Assembly (NCBI RefSeq): GCF_900460065.1
Contig: NZ_UAVD01000029.1
Span: forward strand, 310,001 to 374,000
DNA length: 64,000 nucleotides
Direction of reading: 5' to 3'
From: Streptomyces griseus
Lineage (GTDB): Bacteria; Actinomycetota; Actinomycetes; Streptomycetales; Streptomycetaceae
The stretch's first letter is position 1. Every line of letters begins with the position of its first letter. A program made the translations under genes and the position numbers. The notes under the pieces are model-generated. The model saw only the letters and a list, made by a program, of their open reading frames with translations, did no database searches and was not told the DNA's origin. Shown here one piece after another: positions 54,551 through 63,824 of the stretch.

Positions 54551-57500
54551 TCACCTGTGCCGATCCGCCGCGACGGCCGACTCGTGCCCCGTGGTGAAGT
54601 ACACAGGTCCCACTTCGGAGTGGATGTGGAGTACGGCCCCGTCCAGCGCCAGAGATCCGTCCTCGGCGGTCCGGCTCAGCAGGTCGACGCGGGCACAACG
54701 GCTGACGAAGGCGTTGTCGGTGGCCACCAGGTCCATGTGATCGGCGGACATGATCAGATGGATGTCGAGCCGCCCGCCGGCCCTGGCCACCTCGCGCAGG
54801 ACGGTGTGCAGTTCGGGTGCCAGGCGGTGGACCCGGGGGAAGTCGTCCATGGCCACGACCAGAAGAGGCGGGCGGTCCTGTCCGTAGGCCCCGCGGGCAT
54901 CCGGGGCCTCGCGGCGCCTCAACTCCCTCCGCAGCAGATCCCCCAACGCCAGCACGTCCGTCCCACCCTGGCGGAGGCCGAGGAAGGAGACGTCGCCCGG
55001 ACGCCGCGCGAACCGGTCGAACCCGCTGCGGTGGTCGAAGTCGGCGAGGACGAACGCCACCCCCCTGCCCGCCTGACGCGAGATCTGCTCCAGCACACCC
55101 AGCAACAGGTCCCTGCGGACCTGCGCCGGACGTCCCTGGCACAGCAGATGGGGGCCGTCGCCACCGCCGGGTTCGCCGCGCAGGTCGAGCCGTACGGAGT
55201 CCAGATCGGCGTCGAAACCGAGGGCGACCGTGAACGGATCGGTCTCCTGACCCGCCAGGGAATCGAGAGCCCGGCGCAGCTGGAGTGCGGGGGGTCTGCG
55301 GGCGGGGTCGTCATGGAGGCAGGCTCGGAGGATGCCGATGAAGGCGGGTTCCAGCGCCTCTCTGGCCGCCTCCAGCGCGTCGGACGGGCTCCCGTGGTAG
55401 CCCTGGCCGACCGCGGCCTCCACGAGGACGCACCCGAGAGCGTAGACGTCGGCCTCCCGGGTCGGCCCCTCCGTGGCGTCGTTCAGTTCCGGGGCCCGGT
55501 ATCGCGGGTGCTGGCGGTGGACGGACCAGTACCGACTGTCCATACCGTCCACCGAGGCGGTCAACCACCCCAGGATCTGCGCGTCGCGCCCCGCTATCAG
55601 CACCCTGCCGGACGTCAGGGCCCCATGGACCAGACCCAGCTCGTGGGCCCGGGCCAGACCTGTCGCGAGCTGACGGGCGACCGTGAGCAGGCCCGCATGG
55701 TGCAGAAGCCCGTGCTGAACGGTGAAGTCGTGCAGGTCGGGTGCGGGTTGCGTCGGATCGTCCAGGGCGCACAGGACGGCGTGCCACGGTCGCTCGTGGT
55801 CGGGCTCCCATGCCATCAGAAGCGGTGAGCAGGAGCCGTTCATACGCTGAAGTGCGAGCACTTCCGTCGCTATCAGGGCGTGCGCGTCCGGCTCGTCGCC
55901 CGGTCTCCGGATGACCAGCAGGCGCCCCTCCCCGTCGTGGGCGAGGAAGACACCGCTCTCGACCGGTCCGTACTCGGCGAAGACGTCGTAGGGCAGGGCC
56001 CACCTGCCCTCGAACCGCTGGTCCGAGACCGTGAGCCGGCGCCACCGCGTCGTGTGCAGGGCGAGCGTCGGCCCGGGCGGCAGCGGCCGCAGTTCGTCGT
56101 CCGGGGACAGCGGAGTCTCGTACTCGGACACGTCAGGCGGCGAGACCCCGAGCCGGCGCAGGAGGGTCTCGCCCACCCAGCCGAACGGCTTTCGTGAGTC
56201 GGCGGACACCCGGTCCTCGCCCCCCGGGTGCGGCAGCCAGGCCGGGAAGTCGGCCGGAGAGCCGCCGAGCTCGCTGAGGTGGGCCGTCACCCTCCGCGTG
56301 GTGCGCATCAGTTCGGCGGGCGGCACGGTACCGAGCAGAATCTGCCGGGTCTCCTCCGTGAAGTCGAACGCCCGCTGGTGGGGCGGCCGTTCCACCTCGT
56401 CGGCACTGTGCATGAGTCCGCCGAGAAACACCTCCACCAGGTGGGACGTGTCGACGGCCGGAGCCACCGCGTGCTGGACGATCCGCATGACCGGTACGGG
56501 AAGCGGTGCGACGGAGGCCAGGTGCGCGGCGAGGCGATAGGCGTCCGTGGACGCGGAGTCACGGAAGCGCGACACGGCTTCCCGCGCGCCGACCGTACGG
56601 TCGCGACGCGGCGAACCGGGCGGTGGCGGAGCGGTGACCGTGCCCGGCGGCGGGGTGAGCAGCGGCAGTACCGCGGTCTCCCCCGGGGAGCCGATCAGCT
56701 GGGCCCACGTGCCGATGACGTCGCCGTCGGTGGCGAGCACCGGGACGGGAACCCCGTCGAAGGGGGCGAGTTCGGGGGGCAGCAACGGGTCCTCGATGTG
56801 CCAGGACCGGTTGGCCGCGCCGCGCCGCCGAGCCGTCACCCGCCACGACCGTGCGCCGATGCCCGTCCCGGCCCACAGCCGCCGGGGCAGCGTGTGCACC
56901 ACCGCCGTGGGCCCGGCCGACGCGGCGCGCAGCAGCGCCTCGTGCATGGAACCGTCCCGCCAGGACCTGCCGACGCCGTCACTCACGACGAGCAGCAGCG
57001 TGTTGCCGGCCGGGTCGAGCACCGCGGACAGGGGCAGCGTCGCCGCGGAGGCCCCGTAGGGGCGGCTGCGCAGCCGAGGGCCGGTGGGGCCGCGGGTGCC
57101 CAGGCCGTGGACGCGCACCTGCCGGAAGGCGCCGCAGCGTTCCAGCAGCCGTCGGAGTTCACCGGCGAGCCCCTGCCAGAGGAGCATCGAGACGCCGTCG
57201 TCGACGAGGACGGTGAGGTCGAGCCATCGCGTCGTCGCCGGGCGGAGCACGGCTTCCGGGAGCCCCGTCTCCGCCATGGCCGTGACCGTCGCGTTGATGT
57301 CGAGTTCGCTGCGCAGGAAGTCGGGGCGCATCTGTTTCAAGGGACGCAGGGCCCGTCCCAGGCGGAGCTCCGCGCCCCCGAGCGCCTTGACACCGGGAGC
57401 CCGTACGGCCATCGCCGGTCGGTCGGAACGGGCGGGGGGCTGCCGCACGAGAGGCGCGGCGTGCAGGCCGGTCTCCCCCGCCGGCCGAAGGACGGGGCCG

Positions 57501-57763
57501 GGCTCGGTGTCCGCCGTCGCCAGGTCCGGTGCGTCGTGCCCCGGCGACGGGGGAGCGAACGGGGTGGACCCGTCGGCGTCCCGGTGGGCGGGATCCACGG
57601 CCGGTGGTTCGGCGAGGGCCGCGGCGCGCGCGAGGGCCGTGGCGGCGGACGGGGGCAGCCGTGCGGCCAGCCAGAGGACGTCGAGGAGTTCCTCGGCGTC
57701 GAGCGGCTCCCCGTCCGCCGCCAGGGCCCTGCGGATCCGCCCGAGCTCGGGGCGGCCGGTCAC
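54551..57763 (-). CDS. SAV_2336-like vWA / pseudokinase / degenerate FtsK-like protein
   Basis: 1070-aa multidomain protein. Residues about 180-380 look vWA-like, with a MIDAS-like LTVLVDDGVSMLLW and LLLVVSDGVGRSW. Residues about 580-810 are kinase-like but appear dead: VAIK Lys replaced (LLVIRRPG), HRD replaced by VHGALTSGRVLI, DFG replaced by LGWLTAS, while RYRAPEL and DVYALGCVLVEA remain. Residues about 830-1060 resemble an FtsK/SpoIIIE ATPase with degenerate Walker A (LLCQGRPAQVRRDLL) but preserved Walker B-like LLVVAMDDF. Start overlaps the MoxR stop by four bases. In vWA-MoxR-type conflict systems this would be the vWA scaffold partner; exact role unknown. Confidence 0.78.
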   Translation of the reverse strand: MTGRPELGRIRRALAADGEPLDAEELLDVLWLAARLPPSAATALARAAALAEPPAVDPAHRDADGSTPFAPPSPGHDAPDLATADTEPGPVLRPAGETGLHAAPLVRQPPARSDRPAMAVRAPGVKALGGAELRLGRALRPLKQMRPDFLRSELDINATVTAMAETGLPEAVLRPATTRWLDLTVLVDDGVSMLLWQGLAGELRRLLERCGAFRQVRVHGLGTRGPTGPRLRSRPYGASAATLPLSAVLDPAGNTLLLVVSDGVGRSWRDGSMHEALLRAASAGPTAVVHTLPRRLWAGTGIGARSWRVTARRRGAANRSWHIEDPLLPPELAPFDGVPVPVLATDGDVIGTWAQLIGSPGETAVLPLLTPPPGTVTAPPPPGSPRRDRTVGAREAVSRFRDSASTDAYRLAAHLASVAPLPVPVMRIVQHAVAPAVDTSHLVEVFLGGLMHSADEVERPPHQRAFDFTEETRQILLGTVPPAELMRTTRRVTAHLSELGGSPADFPAWLPHPGGEDRVSADSRKPFGWVGETLLRRLGVSPPDVSEYETPLSPDDELRPLPPGPTLALHTTRWRRLTVSDQRFEGRWALPYDVFAEYGPVESGVFLAHDGEGRLLVIRRPGDEPDAHALIATEVLALQRMNGSCSPLLMAWEPDHERPWHAVLCALDDPTQPAPDLHDFTVQHGLLHHAGLLTVARQLATGLARAHELGLVHGALTSGRVLIAGRDAQILGWLTASVDGMDSRYWSVHRQHPRYRAPELNDATEGPTREADVYALGCVLVEAAVGQGYHGSPSDALEAAREALEPAFIGILRACLHDDPARRPPALQLRRALDSLAGQETDPFTVALGFDADLDSVRLDLRGEPGGGDGPHLLCQGRPAQVRRDLLLGVLEQISRQAGRGVAFVLADFDHRSGFDRFARRPGDVSFLGLRQGGTDVLALGDLLRRELRRREAPDARGAYGQDRPPLLVVAMDDFPRVHRLAPELHTVLREVARAGGRLDIHLIMSADHMDLVATDNAFVSRCARVDLLSRTAEDGSLALDGAVLHIHSEVGPVYFTTGHESAVAADRHR

Positions 57764-58779
57764 AGGGTTCTGCCGAGGCGGTGCAGTACGGCGTCCAGCA
57801 AACCCTCGGCGTCCAGTTCGACACCTCCGCGGCGCAGGAAGACGGCGTTGAGCAGCTGGTCCGTGGCCAGTTCACCGCGGGCCCTGCGGGCGAGGAACGC
57901 GCGCATCAGGTCGTCGAACCCGTCAGTACCGCCTTCCTCGCCGTCCGGGTCCAGGTGGGCGGAGATGATGGCGCGCAGCCGCTCCTCGTCCGGTTCCGGA
58001 AGGTCCAGACGCACGCAGCGGCGCAGGAAGGCGGGGGGAAAGTCGCGTTCGCCGTTGCTCGTGATGATGACCACGGGGAACTCGGTGCAGCGGATACGCC
58101 CGCGGACGACGTCCGTCCAGACGTCGGAGTCGGCCGTCATGACGCTCACGGCGGACTGCTCCTCGGTGAGCCGTGCCAGCTCCGGGATCTCGAACTCGCC
58201 CTCCTCGAAGACGTTGAGCAGGTCGTTCGGCAGGTCGACGTCGCCCTTGTCCAGCTCGTCCACGAGGAGGACCCGTGGCGAAGCCGACGGCACCAGCGCC
58301 GTGCCGAGAGGACCGAGACGTACGTAGGAGCCGATGCCGGGATCTTCCTGCGGCGCGTTCTCGTCGTCCCGTGCGTTGCGGCGTCTGTTCGTTTCGCGGA
58401 GGCGGCCGATCGCGTCGTAGCGGTAGAGCGCGTCCTGGAGGGTGGTGCGGCTGTTGACCGGCCAGTGCAGGACGTGGCCCAGGGACAGCTCATGGGCGAG
58501 GGCGTGTGCGAGGGAGGACTTGCCCGTCCCCGGGTGCCCGGTGACCAGCAGTGGCCTGCGCAGGAGCAGGGCGGCGTTGACGACATCGGCCTCCTGCGGG
58601 CCGATCAGGTAGGGCCGGGTCCGCCGGGAGCGGGCCTCCTTGTCCCCGAAGCGCCTCCACGGCGGTGCCTCGGGGAAGGAGACCTGGCGGGCCCGGCCGT
58701 TGCCCTTGAACAGTCGCCAGTCGGAGTCCTGCCGGCTGTCGGCCGCTCCGTGGTGCCCTTGAGGTGCCTGGGCCGTCAT
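57760..58779 (-). CDS. MoxR-type AAA+ ATPase
   Basis: 339-aa AAA+ ATPase. Walker A GHPGTGKSSLAHALAHEL (about 84-101), Walker B VLLVDELDKGDVDLPNDLL (about 170-188), sensor 1 VVIITSNGERDFPPAFLRRC (about 235-254, with Arg finger) and a helical lid. The fold and spacing match MoxR ATPases of vWA-MoxR ternary systems. ATG at 58779; the stop overlaps the downstream vWA-like gene by ATGA. It probably remodels the complex formed by its two neighbours. Confidence 0.9.
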   Translation of the reverse strand: MTAQAPQGHHGAADSRQDSDWRLFKGNGRARQVSFPEAPPWRRFGDKEARSRRTRPYLIGPQEADVVNAALLLRRPLLVTGHPGTGKSSLAHALAHELSLGHVLHWPVNSRTTLQDALYRYDAIGRLRETNRRRNARDDENAPQEDPGIGSYVRLGPLGTALVPSASPRVLLVDELDKGDVDLPNDLLNVFEEGEFEIPELARLTEEQSAVSVMTADSDVWTDVVRGRIRCTEFPVVIITSNGERDFPPAFLRRCVRLDLPEPDEERLRAIISAHLDPDGEEGGTDGFDDLMRAFLARRARGELATDQLLNAVFLRRGGVELDAEGLLDAVLHRLGRTL

Positions 58780-58852
58780 CGTGTGTCTGCCTTCTTGTCG
58801 TGGAGATGCGGGGGGACGCCGGTGAGGTGCGAGGGGGCACGGTGCCGGCGCG

Positions 58853-61069
58853 TCATGCCGGGTCCGCGAACTGCAGGGGCTCGGGCAGCGACAGCTCGGT
58901 GTCGTGCCATACGAGGGCCGGTCTCGCGGTCGACAGACCCGCCTCCGCTCCGTAGATGGCGGAACGGAGGTTCTGCAGCCGCTGCGGGAGCTTGTCCAGC
59001 GGGCCGGTCGGATCGAGGTGGTCGAGCCGGGGGGCGTCGTCGTGCGACGTGGCCGCCCGGTCCCACAGGACGACGGGCACGCCCATCGCCAGGCAGACCG
59101 GCAGCAGACGGCTCCGCTGCTGCGGCGGGCCGTGCAGGACGACCCGGACGGTGTCGCGGTGGGTGGTGCTCAGCAGTTCGTACAGGTGCTGGATGTCGAC
59201 GGAAGGGTCGCCGACCACCAGCGAATGCGGTGTGTCGGCAGCCCAGCGGCGCTGGACCTCATCAGCGGTCCTGACGGTGAAATCGGGGCACCGGAGGGCG
59301 ACTTGGTAGCGACTGCCCAGGGCCACGCTGAGACCGCTGACATCGGGGAGGACGTCCCTGAGCCCGGAGAGTTCGGGGAGGCCGTCCGCCAGTTCGCTGC
59401 CCGTCTCCCAGCCGTCGACGTCGATCTCGAGATGGGCCGGGCCGACGACCACGTCCACCTGGGTGGGGGCCGGCTCGCCCGCCGCGCGGCTGCCTTCCGC
59501 GGTGCGGCGCAGCAGCCTGCCGATCTCCTCGGGCGTCAGGAAGGCCTTGGGGGTGGTGACGCCCACGCGTGTGCCGTCCCTGTGCCAGAGCCAGATCTCG
59601 CAGCGGAAGCGGCCGGCCGGTTCGCCGTCCGCCGGGGTGAGGCGGGTGCCGACGCGGGTGACGGGCGACGGCCGGTGGGCGGCCCACGTCTCGGCGTCGG
59701 CCCGCCGTTCCGCCAGGGCCGGGGGGCTGATGTCCAGTCGGTCGGCGACACGGTCGCACCACGCGCGCAGACGGGCGCGATGCGTGGTGTCGGCGGTGGC
59801 CGCGGCGGCGAACTCGGTCAGTCTGAGCAGTGCGGGAACCGGGACGGACTGGGCGGTCGTGAGACCGCCGTCGGGGTAGTCCTCCAGGTCGAGGATGATC
59901 GCGTCGACGTCTGCCACCGTGGGCCGGGAGGCCTGTGAGAGCACGATCGGCAGGTTCATGAACCGGAGGGCCTCACGGGCGGCGCGGGCGATCAGACCGG
60001 GGTCGGTCCGGACGCTCGTCTGCAGGAATCCGACGAGTTGACGGTGTTCGGCGAAGGAGAGCAGCCGGACATGGTCCTCGACGCGGCCCAGTGCCAGCAG
60101 GGCGCTCAGCGCGCGGCGCCGGGGAGGGTCGTGCTCGACGGCCGGGGCCAGCGACTCGGACAGCGTGGCGAGCGCCCGGTCCTCCGTGAGCAGGACGGTC
60201 GCCACCTCGTCGAGGGTGGGCGCCTGTGCCCCGCCCGTCGGTACGTCACACTCCAGGGCGAACGAGAGGTCGCGGCAGTGGTCGGTCCGCCGCACCGGGT
60301 CGTCCAGCAGGGTGCGCAACAGGGGCGCCATCGCCTGTACGGAGGTCTCGGCGGGGCCCGTGGCGCGGCCCCGCCGCACCACCTGGCACTCCGCGACGAC
60401 GTCACCGGCCCCCGCCCGCGTCATCTCCTCCCGTATGGTCTGCCAGGGCACGGCCCAGCCCCGACGCACGGTGTCCTGGGCCTTGAGGGCAGGCCCGTCC
60501 GACATCACCTGCGCGACGGCGAGCCCGGCGACCGTGGCATCGGATCTGACCCACAGGGGACCACCGCTGTATCCGGGGCCGATCGCGGCCCCGGACAGGG
60601 ACCCGTCCAAGTAGCAGCAGCCGTCGTGCTGGAGGCCCGCGACGGTGTTCGCGTAGGTGATCGCGGCGCCGCCGCCGTGCCAGGCCCGCAGCTCCATGCC
60701 CTCCAGCATGTCCTGCCAGACGACGGGCCTGGTCCAGTCGGGGGCGGGTTCGTCGAGATCCAGCACCGCCAGGTCACCACCCCACACGGGGCTGCCGGCC
60801 CGCTGCTGGGGCGGCAGCCACAGCGAGACACGGCCGGTCCCCACACCGGCCGCCGCATCGGCGCCCCGGAAGGAGACGGCGAACGCCCCGCCGTGCTCGG
60901 GGTGTTCGGTGCTCAGCAGGGCGCGACCCAGGGCGTCGTTGACGACGTGGGCGCAGGTGAGGATGCGACGGGTGGAGAGAAGGACCGCGCCGCCCGCGGC
61001 CCTGGAGTCACTCGTGCGCAGCAGTGCGGTGTGGGAGCCGGGCGCTGAACGGCGGCTGAACCAGCCCAT
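58853..61069 (-). CDS. Trypsin-like protease with VMAP-like C-terminal region
   Basis: 738-aa protein. Residues about 10-230 form a trypsin-like protease with a full triad: His41 (ILTCAHVV), Asp99 (GGDLAVLDLD) and Ser168 (GPGYSGGPLW). The middle (about 235-440) is helical and resembles an effector-associated/VMAP-M region. The C-terminal part (about 450-720: RFRCEIWLWHRDG, VDVVVGPAHLEIDVDGWE, GVPVVLWDRAA) resembles VMAP-C, the hallmark partner of vWA-MoxR systems. ATG at 61069, one base after the Trypco1-like stop. Predicted effector is proteolysis, gated by the MoxR/vWA partners; inferred. Confidence 0.8.
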   Translation of the reverse strand: MGWFSRRSAPGSHTALLRTSDSRAAGGAVLLSTRRILTCAHVVNDALGRALLSTEHPEHGGAFAVSFRGADAAAGVGTGRVSLWLPPQQRAGSPVWGGDLAVLDLDEPAPDWTRPVVWQDMLEGMELRAWHGGGAAITYANTVAGLQHDGCCYLDGSLSGAAIGPGYSGGPLWVRSDATVAGLAVAQVMSDGPALKAQDTVRRGWAVPWQTIREEMTRAGAGDVVAECQVVRRGRATGPAETSVQAMAPLLRTLLDDPVRRTDHCRDLSFALECDVPTGGAQAPTLDEVATVLLTEDRALATLSESLAPAVEHDPPRRRALSALLALGRVEDHVRLLSFAEHRQLVGFLQTSVRTDPGLIARAAREALRFMNLPIVLSQASRPTVADVDAIILDLEDYPDGGLTTAQSVPVPALLRLTEFAAAATADTTHRARLRAWCDRVADRLDISPPALAERRADAETWAAHRPSPVTRVGTRLTPADGEPAGRFRCEIWLWHRDGTRVGVTTPKAFLTPEEIGRLLRRTAEGSRAAGEPAPTQVDVVVGPAHLEIDVDGWETGSELADGLPELSGLRDVLPDVSGLSVALGSRYQVALRCPDFTVRTADEVQRRWAADTPHSLVVGDPSVDIQHLYELLSTTHRDTVRVVLHGPPQQRSRLLPVCLAMGVPVVLWDRAATSHDDAPRLDHLDPTGPLDKLPQRLQNLRSAIYGAEAGLSTARPALVWHDTELSLPEPLQFADPA

Positions 61070-61070
61070 C

Positions 61071-61463
61071 CTAGGCCTCGCCGGGTCCCTTGTTCTGCCA
61101 GCTGGCACTCACCGTCATGGTCGCCTGGCCGTTCACCCCCACGATCCCGAGCTTGAGGTCCTGGCCGATCTGGACACCGAACTCGACCGTGAGTTCCTGG
61201 GGCGGATGCGCGGTGCCGGTGACCGCTGCGTGAACCTCCTCGAGGAGCGGACCGAGAGGGCTGAGAGCGGACTTCAGCACGTCCTGCGCCACCTCTGCGG
61301 CGCGTCGTCCCCTGGCCACGGGGGTGGCCGTTCCGAAGCCGTCGGGAAGGTCGACGTCGTCCGGGGCGGCCGTCGAGGCGGGGAGCGGCGCTGGTTCCCC
61401 GACGGCAGCCAGCTCCACGCGTAACGCGGCTCCGCCGAGGTCGAGTTCAAGGTATTCCGGCAT
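61071..61463 (-). CDS. Trypco1-like (CU044_2847 family) protein, chromosomal copy
   Basis: 130-aa protein. An N-terminal MPEYLELDLGGAALRVEL strand pair, a helix (AAEVAQDVLKSALSPLGPLLEEVHAAV) and the C-terminal block LTVEFGVQIGQDLKLGIVGVNGQATMTVSASW correspond segment by segment to the island copy at 40351. ATG at 61463 is preferred (MRG two codons earlier is possible). It is the first gene of the protease-MoxR-vWA operon, one base from the protease start. Confidence 0.8.
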   Translation of the reverse strand: MPEYLELDLGGAALRVELAAVGEPAPLPASTAAPDDVDLPDGFGTATPVARGRRAAEVAQDVLKSALSPLGPLLEEVHAAVTGTAHPPQELTVEFGVQIGQDLKLGIVGVNGQATMTVSASWQNKGPGEA

Positions 61464-61993
61464 GCCTCGCATTGTGCATGAATCGAGGGACCCGCCGGGT
61501 CGGATGTCACAAGTTCGGGACTGCTGGGTGGTTAGGTCCGCGCAGGAGGGCCGGTCCCCGGCGGGCCGGCCGCACGCCATCGTCACCGGAGCCGGCGGAA
61601 GTCGACGATGCGCGCATCCGCACCGGCGGTGAGCGGCCCGAGAAGAAGGGCGGCCCCACCGCCTCGTCCCCGCCGTCGGCCTGACCGGTTGCGCGGTGCC
61701 CGGCTTCTCGCTGCCCTCCGGACGCGGTGCTCTCCGGCACTGCGGTCATCGCCCTCGGCGCCGTCGTCCTCGGGGCCCGAAAGGCGGCCGGCTGCCGTTC
61801 GTTCCGCTGAACCGCCGGGGCGCCGCGTCGGACCGGGGAAGCCGACGGGCCCGGCCGGCCGTGGTGGGGGACCCGTCCGGCGTATCCGCGACGTGATCGG
61901 GGCCGCCGTCGAAGGCCGACCGGTGAGATCACGCCGGGGCCGGCGGGCCCAACCGCACCGGTCGTGAACGTCGTCGACGCCGGCCGGTCCTTG
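61464..61993. other. 530-bp region with no supported gene
   Basis: It contains the promoter of the Trypco1 operon. Short stretches read like exported or membrane protein pieces in different frames (for example LTGCAVPGFSLPSG near 61681 and TAVIALGAVVLGARKAAGC near 61740), so a small decayed lipoprotein or membrane gene is possible but unproven. Confidence 0.35.
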
Positions 61994-62719
61994 TCAGGGC
62001 GACGTCTCATCGCCCGGCACGGGCACGGGCACGGGCGCGGGTGCGGGCACGGCGCGCGGGCGGAGGACCATCGACGCCTCCTCGACCGCCGCGACCATGG
62101 CGAAGGGGAACCGGTCGAGTTCGAGGCAGAGCGCGACATCGTCCGGATGGGACCCGAGCCGTACGCCCTCGGTCAGTTCGGCGGCGGCACGCGACCCGGC
62201 GGCACGGCGCAGGAAAGCGGTCGCGTCCCCTGCGCTCCCGTCGGCCCTTCGCGCGATGTACTGAGCGCACGCCAGGTCTTCCTCGGCGCGTCCCTCCTCG
62301 CCGGTGACCACGAACGTGACGGCGTCACAACCCTGTTGACGCAGGAGCCGAGCGGTCGCGCCCGCCACCACGAAGCCGGCGCACAGGACCAGCGACGCCT
62401 CCTTGACCGCGAGGGCGCCGACCGTCCCCGCCGTGGTCTTCTGCACGACGGTCCGTCCACGGAGGTCGAGGGAGCGCAGCAGACCGGGTGAGTTGACGGC
62501 GTCGAAGCCGGGTGCGGGCGGACCGTCCTTGAGGGCCACCCAACCTGGATTGCCTGCCTTGAGGGCCAGGACGTCGTCCGGCGACTCGGCCAGGACGATC
62601 TTCTCCGCGCCTCGGCCGAAGGCCCAGGCGGCCACCGTGAACGCCCGCATGACGTCGACCACCACCGCCACGGACGGGGTTTCGGCCAGCTCGGCGATGC
62701 CGAGGAATCGAGCTTCCAT
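61994..62719 (-). CDS. 2-phosphosulfolactate phosphatase-like (ComB family) protein
   Basis: 241-aa ComB-family Mg2+-dependent acid phosphatase. Blocks: VAVVVDVMRAFTVAAWAFGRGA (family DVxRA-like), GPPAPGFDAVNSPGLL, GRTVVQKTTAGTVGALAV, VTFVVTGEEGRAEEDLACAQYI. In methanogens ComB acts in coenzyme M synthesis; actinobacterial members have unknown substrates. The acidic/proline tail PAPAPVPVPVPG is low complexity. ATG at 62719; 32 bp beyond the LysR stop on the same strand, so it could be co-transcribed. Confidence 0.85.
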   Translation of the reverse strand: MEARFLGIAELAETPSVAVVVDVMRAFTVAAWAFGRGAEKIVLAESPDDVLALKAGNPGWVALKDGPPAPGFDAVNSPGLLRSLDLRGRTVVQKTTAGTVGALAVKEASLVLCAGFVVAGATARLLRQQGCDAVTFVVTGEEGRAEEDLACAQYIARRADGSAGDATAFLRRAAGSRAAAELTEGVRLGSHPDDVALCLELDRFPFAMVAAVEEASMVLRPRAVPAPAPVPVPVPGDETSP

Positions 62720-62751
62720 CCGACCATGATCGCCCAAGGGCTGTCCCGTCG

Positions 62752-63627
62752 TCACTCCGCGTCGACCCCCAGGAGCTCGAGGAAGGCCGCTGCCGCCGGG
62801 GTCGGGTTCTCGCGGCCCCAGATCACGTACTCCACGCGGGCCGGTGCGTCGGTGACCTCGATCGTGGTCACTCCGGCGAGGCCGGCGACGTACGAGGGGG
62901 GCAGCAGGGCCACACCCAGGCCGGCGGCGACCAACCGGGCCAGGTAGTCGGCGTTCGTCACCTCGAAGGCCACCTCCCGGGTGAGACCCGCGGCGGCGAA
63001 CGCCAGATCGGACTGGGCGCGGCCCGCGGTCTTCGCCGGGAGGTCCACGAACACCTCCGAGGAGAGTCGGCGAAGGTCGACCGCGGACTCCCCGGCGAGC
63101 GGGTGGTCCGGGGAGACCACGGCGATGAGCCGTTCCCTGGCCAGCTCCCGGGCCCGGACACCCCGGGGCCGGGCCGTGACCGGGATGCCGAGGAAGGCCA
63201 CCTCGGTCTCGCCCTTCCTGACCTGCTCGACGAGATCCTCACTGGCCCCCACGCCGAGGCTGACCCGGGCCTCGGGGTGGCGCCGGTGGAAGTCCTTGAG
63301 GACGGCGGGGAGGTCCACGGCCGCGACGGTGGGGATCAGACCCACCCTGAGACGCCCGCGCACCTCCCCGACCGCCGCCGCCACTTCGGCCGCGGCCCTT
63401 TCCGCAGCGTCCAGGCACTGGCGCGCCGCGGGCAGGAACGCCGCGCCGGCCGGGGTCAACCGGACCCTGCGGCTGGTTCGTTCGAAGAGTCGGGCGCCCA
63501 ACTCCTTCTCCAGGCGCGCGATCTGGTGGCTGAGCGCGGACTGGACCACCAGGCAGCGCTGGGCGGCCCGCGTGAAGTTGTTCGTCTCGGCCACGGCGAT
63601 CACGTACCGCATCTGCTGGAGCTCCAT
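62752..63627 (-). CDS. LysR-family transcriptional regulator
   Basis: 291-aa regulator. N-terminal winged HTH (MELQQMRYVIAVAETNNFTRAAQRCLVVQSALSHQ-like, residues 1-60; key motif FTRAAQRCLVVQSALSHQ) and an effector-binding domain from about 90 (LRVGLIPTVAAVDLPAVL). ATG at 63627. It is divergent from an EamA transporter gene, the classic LysR arrangement, and probably controls it. Confidence 0.92.
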   Translation of the reverse strand: MELQQMRYVIAVAETNNFTRAAQRCLVVQSALSHQIARLEKELGARLFERTSRRVRLTPAGAAFLPAARQCLDAAERAAAEVAAAVGEVRGRLRVGLIPTVAAVDLPAVLKDFHRRHPEARVSLGVGASEDLVEQVRKGETEVAFLGIPVTARPRGVRARELARERLIAVVSPDHPLAGESAVDLRRLSSEVFVDLPAKTAGRAQSDLAFAAAGLTREVAFEVTNADYLARLVAAGLGVALLPPSYVAGLAGVTTIEVTDAPARVEYVIWGRENPTPAAAAFLELLGVDAE

Positions 63628-63644
63628 GGATCCATCGTGAATCG

Positions 63645-63664
63645 AGATGCATCGGGTGACAAGC
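63645..63664. promoter_or_regulatory. Possible LysR operator between lysR-type and EamA genes
   Basis: ATGCATCGGGTGACAAGCAT has ATGC/GCAT ends around a central T-N11-A-like spacing, typical of LysR-type binding sites, about 20 bases from the regulator start. Visual match only. Confidence 0.35.
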
Positions 63665-63824
63665 ATGTGTTGGACTCATGGATGACTCCGGCCCGAGACT
63701 GATGGCGACCGCACACGGCAGGAGCCTCCCGGGCCCGGCCCGTCGGTCGGACACGCGGCCGGGGCTCCTCGGGCGCGCCCGAGAGCGGAGCCACCGCCCG
63801 CCCCCCCCGCGACCCCGAGGCGAG

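Noticed and set aside
61608..61967. Plus-strand 119-codon open frame upstream of the ComB-like gene
   Set aside because: Arg/Pro/Ser-rich with no domain; at most part of a decayed gene.
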